Shown: piece after piece, positions 59,621 to 64,000 of the stretch | Numbering within the stretch: position 1 is the first letter of the stretch | Layout: each line of letters starts with the position of its first letter | Source of the DNA: Solenopsis invicta | Lineage: Eukaryota; Arthropoda; Insecta; Hymenoptera; Formicidae | Direction of reading: 5' to 3' | DNA length: 64,000 nucleotides | Assembly (NCBI RefSeq): GCF_016802725.1 | Contig: NC_052664.1 | Coordinates: forward strand, 12,426,016 to 12,490,015 | The notes under the pieces: model-generated | The model's database searches: none | Told to the model about the DNA's origin: nothing | What the model saw: only the letters and a program-made list of their open reading frames with translations | Position numbers and translations under genes: made by a program

Positions 59621-60600
59621 CGCTGAATGTTTCCTGTTATTACCGTAACTACAAATTGCAAAGTTTAAATCGAGCATGCGAACGTTAATACAGTCAAACT
59701 TCGATATTACAGTAATTTATTAAAGTAACTTTTATGTTTGCATAAAAATTTTATTTTGTTTTAAACATGCTCGTCAATCTACCAATCTCGGCGTTAAACG
59801 GTCCCAAAACGATTTTCTCTTTTTCACATTTTTTTTGGAATGCGCCAATTCTGCTGTTGATGTTATCTAGCTTCATATTATTCTCCGTTTTGTGAAATCA
59901 ATAATCTCCCTGTTTTAATAATTCGCCACAATATTTCATGAAAGAGATTTATCGATTGCTTGTCGTATCCGCGCTTTTGCACCCTATATGTATGCAAATT
60001 TATAGGCCGCTAAGAAATTTTGGGCGTTATAGAGCGCGTGCTGAAGGATATGGTCGCGAGACCATAACGGTCGAGGTCCAAAGCAAACATGTACGATCCT
60101 ATAGGTCATGATACTGCACAATGACCATTCTCTGCGCATTGGCACGGGGCCAGCTAACACAAGGAAACACGTGTTCAAGATTAGCCGGGCACGACAGGTG
60201 CCACTGCTAGCAAGCCTTCGACCAAGTTTGCGTACATGCGCGTCCGCGCGCTCGTTTGTGTTTCGATCCTGCGCTGGCGTCGCGAAAGAGCTGCGATTCT
60301 CGAGAAATTCCTTCCAAGTTTGAATTGTATCGCACAAATTACCGTCCAAGCTTCCAAGAATGTCGAGTCCACCACTCCTACGATCTTACAGTGTGCCAAC
60401 ATTTCAGAACGCGTGCAACGTGCATCAGATCTACTCACCCTGTGCAATATTACGCGCGACGTATAAAGCGTTTGTCGCGAGAGGAGACATATGCCAATAG
60501 CAGGATCCTATCCACCAAGAAATTTCAAACATCTCACATCTATTCAGTATCAAGAATCCATCTCGGCAACATAATTAATAAAAATTTAAACAAATAGCCC
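59621..60600. other. mixed stretch, GC-richer at 59980-60490
   Basis: Five frames of 71-121 codons overlap on both strands between 59984 and 60597, a stop-poor region and not evidence for a gene. No domain is recognised in any. Confidence 0.4.
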
Positions 60601-61650
60601 GTTGCAGGTAATTCAAAGAAATCTATATTTCTTAATTGTTAAACAAATTGTTCTCTTTTACGTTACATGGCATTTCAGTTGGTTGTGATATTAAAGAAAT
60701 TGTTCAAAAATGTTAAATATATTTTACTTTCCAAGATATATCGAATGTTTTTAGATATTGATAACGTTTTTATGACAAACGATACAAATCATTTTATTTT
60801 ATTCTTATATAATTTTGTAACTGCTCGGATTGTATATTTTCTAAACAAACTATTTTTTTATTTACATATTATACCTTAAATTTTAATAAAAGTTTTTGTA
60901 TTACTGTTAATAATATATCGAAAACTAAAACGTTTATTTTCTACCTGGTGATGAAGTTTGAAATTTGCTCAAAATAAATATCTGAAATTTTTATTAAAAA
61001 TAAATATAGTTTAGGGAAATTCTTTTAAAGCTTCCCTATTTACGAATAAGAGAAAAATCAATGAAGATGTGATTATTCATGTTACGATTCCACATTGAGC
61101 ATTGGTGCAAAATTGAAAACGCGAGTGCAAATCATCAATGGCTAACGCGTATAACAGAGCAACCATAACGTGCAGCAACATCGCCTCTCATCACCAAAGC
61201 GTGCAATAATTTTCCAGAGTTTATGGCCACACCTGTGGCGTGATTGGTTTTGCTAGAGATCGAGACGTGTGCATCAAGTTCGCATGACATTTATGTATGT
61301 ATATCAGCTGCGGCACACGTTTCTGTTCCGTAATGTTCACATTCACACAGCAAAATAGGAAGCGGACTTAACACGCAATTGATCATTTATCATGTTATTC
61401 GTATAATAGGTAGAAAAGAAAATGATTAATTAGACATGAAAAAATATCTCATTCGTGAATGTGCGTACCTTTGTATCATTCTATGTGCTGCTTACATCAT
61501 AAATTTCATTAAAACGCGTTGTTTTATGCAGATGTTTTAGGAATAATTCGAATGATTATACACAGGGTTTGTCCGTAATAACGCTATTCTTATATACGTA
61601 TATCTTTTTTTTTTTAAGTTTAAACTCTGTATGCATATATGTATATATCA
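60601..61650. other. mostly AT-rich stretch
   Basis: A slightly GC-richer patch at 61090-61340. Nothing recognised. Confidence 0.45.
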
Positions 61651-62530
61651 CAGTGGATTCGATTCGTTTTTGAATCTGAAAAATTCGAACTTGACTAGTT
61701 CCAGAATTTTGAATTATCGATGATTTGATTTCAATTACTTATTTTGATTGTTTTGTTTATGTTTCATGCTATGTTTCATGCGCGATCAATCTTGTCAGCG
61801 CGTATCAATTCTCATACTTGATTGTTTGTTGATTTCTTGTTTTACTGTTTTTATGTAAGTTTTATAAACTATACAAAAATTTATATACACAATAGATTAT
61901 CGTTTTTATAAATTTGTTTCAATTTATAGATTTACATCATGATTTTACAATATACAATTTAGAACAAAATTTTATATTACTCCATTATGTTTTTCTAATA
62001 AAGTGTACTAAAGTACTGTTACTTCAATAGCATTACAATTTGTATATGTTTATTTCGTAAATGCTATACAAAGCTCATTTTAACAGTGTAATTTTTTTAC
62101 ACTTATTGTAGTATCTATTATATTACCAATTTAGTTATTTATTACATTAAAAATTTTTATTTAGTACATTATTTTCTTATTACTATTTTCTAAAATTTTG
62201 GCATTAATTTTTTTATCCAATAAAACGGTGCAATGTGATTGAAAATACTTTGACATTAACATGTAACGTAAATCCCAAAAAAATCCGATTCGTATTCGAA
62301 TCAGAGATTTGATTCAATCCGATGTAAAATTTTCAGATTCGATTCAATTCGATTTCGAACATGTTATCAAAGATTTGATTTGATTCGATTTGACCTCACG
62401 AATTTGTTCACTACTAGTTACTTTATAAAAATAGCACGTCATTGTTACCGTTATTTATGTTAGAATGTAACAATTCGTTATTTTTACGTTACTTTTTCAT
62501 GAAAATGATAACGTTTGATAACTTTTATTT
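61651..62530. mobile_element. hAT-like element remnant with GATTC-rich inverted ends
   Basis: The left part (61651 on: cagtggattcgattcg, tgaatctgaaaaattcg) and the complement of the right part (62285-62412: gaatcgaatctgaaaatttt, ending agtgaacaaattcg) carry the same GATTC-rich material in opposite orientation. Next to it, 62411-62530 repeats GTTAC, GTAAC and CGTTA strings (agttacttt, acgttactttttc, gataacg), a pattern known from subterminal parts of hAT non-autonomous elements. No transposase and no 8-bp target duplication found. Confidence 0.45.
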
Positions 62531-62814
62531 AGAGTGGTATTCAATTATTTAGGTATTTAACCTGTTCAATACGGAATCCATAGTGGTTTTAATTTTAACA
62601 TGGTCCAGTACTGCATGTTTATAAAGAAACAATAAATGTAATGACAAAATTTGTTATTGTTAAAATATAACTGTAAAAATATAACAACATTGCTAGTACT
62701 ATCATAGACAGAAATTACCAATCATTATCAAACAATGTTGCAAATAACATGTTGCTTCCAACCTAGTATATATATTTTTTAAACAAAAAAAGATATATAT
62801 CACTGTTTTAAAAA
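62531..62814. other. AT-rich spacer
   Basis: Nothing recognised. Confidence 0.4.
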
Positions 62815-63059
62815 ATTGATAGAAAATGATAGAAACAGTTTTATTAACGTTTTATCTAGTTTTATAGTAAAATTATCGTTTTAATCAGACTTGCATCTGA
62901 GCTAACACAGAGAAATTATCTATTTTTATCGTTTCTTAGAATGTCTTACTTAAACAAATATTAATTTGAACGTGTATGTTTTTCTATGTAACTTGTCGAG
63001 TTACCTAATCCAATCTAAATATTATGACATGATGTATATGTCTGCGCGCGCGCGCGCGA

Positions 63060-63090
<31 letters not shown>

Positions 63091-63335
63091 ATAAAAGTAA
63101 TTTTAAAAACAAAAACAAAATTTTTTAAATTAAAATATTACATAATTCATTACATCATTCATAAATACAGAAAATATGATAAGATAATATCAATTACAAT
63201 AAAGCACAGTTAAATAAACATTGGTTAAAGATGATTACTAAATTAAATGGTAAGTAACCTAAAAAACAATAATAAATATACACGAACTATAATCACGATT
63301 GAATTATATTGATTTTTTCTGATTTTTTAAACAGA
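62815..63335 (+). repeat. family C dispersed repeat, copy 2
   Basis: Partner of 37782-38275, same orientation. The best block is gaacgtgtatgtttttctat... to ctaatccaatcta (about 62969-63017). It contains the (CG)n(TG)n microsatellite where copy 1 has only a mixed purine-pyrimidine alternating run. No open frame. Confidence 0.78.
63044..63085. repeat. (CG)n(TG)n compound microsatellite
   Basis: About seven GC/CG units, a short AG step, then about twelve TG units. Both parts are strict purine-pyrimidine alternation, the best class of sequence for left-handed Z-DNA under negative supercoiling. Confidence 0.95.
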
Positions 63336-63540
63336 GATGTACATAAACATAAAATTTTTGTGAAAAAAATATAATAATACTTTTATAATCATAAAAAGTT
63401 AAAAATAAGTATATCAATAATTATATACATAATACTCATAATATGAATACTATAATCATTTTTATAAGGAAGGTCAATGTCTTTTAAATTCTTTAACTAA
63501 TCGTAACGTCCAAGTAAGGAAAGTGAACAAAAATAGAGGA
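63336..63540. other. AT-rich spacer
   Basis: Nothing recognised, except a ttttataaggaa string that may belong to family C. Confidence 0.35.
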
Positions 63541-64000
63541 AAGTGTTGAAACGCAGCTTGCTAATACTTCTTTTAGAGAAGTAAAAGCTGCGAGAGAAGC
63601 CGAGAGAAAACGATATTTTCACTCTCCGGATGGCCGAATCCTAACGACCAGCGGCTGCGAACGTGAAACTCTCAAAACGATGAAGGATCTACGAGCGTCC
63701 GACTCGTAATCGTAACTCCGCGTAATAACGTCCCTTACGGAGGTCGCGTAAGACGAGGGAGAGCGGGCCGCGAGTTACAGCTGACATCGAACTGGCGGGT
63801 TTTAGCTCTTGTCGGTTCTGACGATTCGCCAAGAACGTCTTACATTCATGACTCTCGAGTTCACGAGTTCTCCCTATAAACGCAGCTCTGTCGCGGTAAT
63901 CCGTATCCGGGCGAATTGAGGATTATACGCCGGCGTATTTGCAATTTCTATGAGATTCCGGCTGCCTACACCCGTGCTCTCTTACAGTACCGCGCTATTT
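63541..64000. other. CpG-rich island at window end
   Basis: GC-rich block with a small hairpin (cgcagctt at 63552-63559, aagctgcg at 63585-63592, plus an inner acttct/agaagt pair) and TATAAA at 63875-63880 in GC-rich context. No frame over 60 codons. It may be the start of a promoter or gene that continues outside the window. Confidence 0.35.

Noticed and set aside
63552..63592. microRNA precursor hairpin
   Set aside because: Only about 41 nt with an interrupted stem, far shorter than a normal animal precursor, and no known mature sequence is visible.

Overview
The window looks like a piece of an animal, most probably insect, nuclear genome, and the base style would suit an ant or another hymenopteran. 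I base this on several things. No compact gene array or operon is visible. AT-rich stretches alternate with islands of normal GC content full of CpG. Long (GA)n, (TC)n, (AT)n and (TG)n microsatellites occur, along with short palindromic DNA-transposon derivatives, at least one with TA target sites and Tc1/mariner-like ends. The species cannot be named from the sequence. I could not recognise a single protein-coding exon, rRNA, tRNA, known microRNA or CRISPR array. The longest open frames (232 and 218 codons) lie antisense to each other in one CpG-rich island and look accidental. The window is best described as intergenic or deep intronic DNA.

Layout. 0-12.5 kb: an old dispersed repeat, called family A here, occurs twice head to tail (3.87-6.0 kb), once inverted (11.85-12.42 kb) and probably once as a remnant at the left edge; it is interleaved with GC islands at 1.5-2.55, 3.4-3.86, 6.2-6.87, 7.34-8.26, 8.7-9.24 and 10.64-11.29 kb and a 189-bp Tc1/mariner-type MITE at 9.37 kb. 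12.6-18.5 kb: a GC island with an ACGTACGT cluster, then a run of palindromic elements (13.73, 14.24, 14.37, 17.65, 18.18 kb), a (TC)n tract and a repeated POU-octamer-like motif. 18.5-30 kb: a (GA)37 tract in a GC island, long AT-rich DNA and a region rich in GTTAA/TTAAC motifs (25.5-26.06 kb).

30-45 kb: family B copy 1 (30.9 kb), a 1.5-kb segment bounded by about 54-bp inverted repeats (33.2-34.7 kb), two gap-free diverged copies of a 136-138 bp segment (35.47 and 37.36 kb), family C copy 1 (37.78 kb), GC islands at 38.6-39.2 and 39.8-41.0 kb, a near-perfect 79-bp tandem duplication (42.4 kb), a tRNA-derived SINE-like segment (42.6 kb) and family B copy 2 (43.2 kb), which carries a private 23-bp perfect hairpin. 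45-64 kb: GC islands with homeodomain-type and POU-type motifs (47.2, 49.4, 57.3 kb), two more short inverted-repeat elements (50.4 and 53.85 kb), a G-rich quadruplex-type run (55.87 kb), a hAT-like mosaic (61.65-62.53 kb), and family C copy 2 (62.8 kb), in which a (CG)n(TG)n microsatellite has expanded.

No genes could be tied together into a pathway. The interest lies in repeat history and in possible regulatory islands, and I did not find a convincing new biological system.
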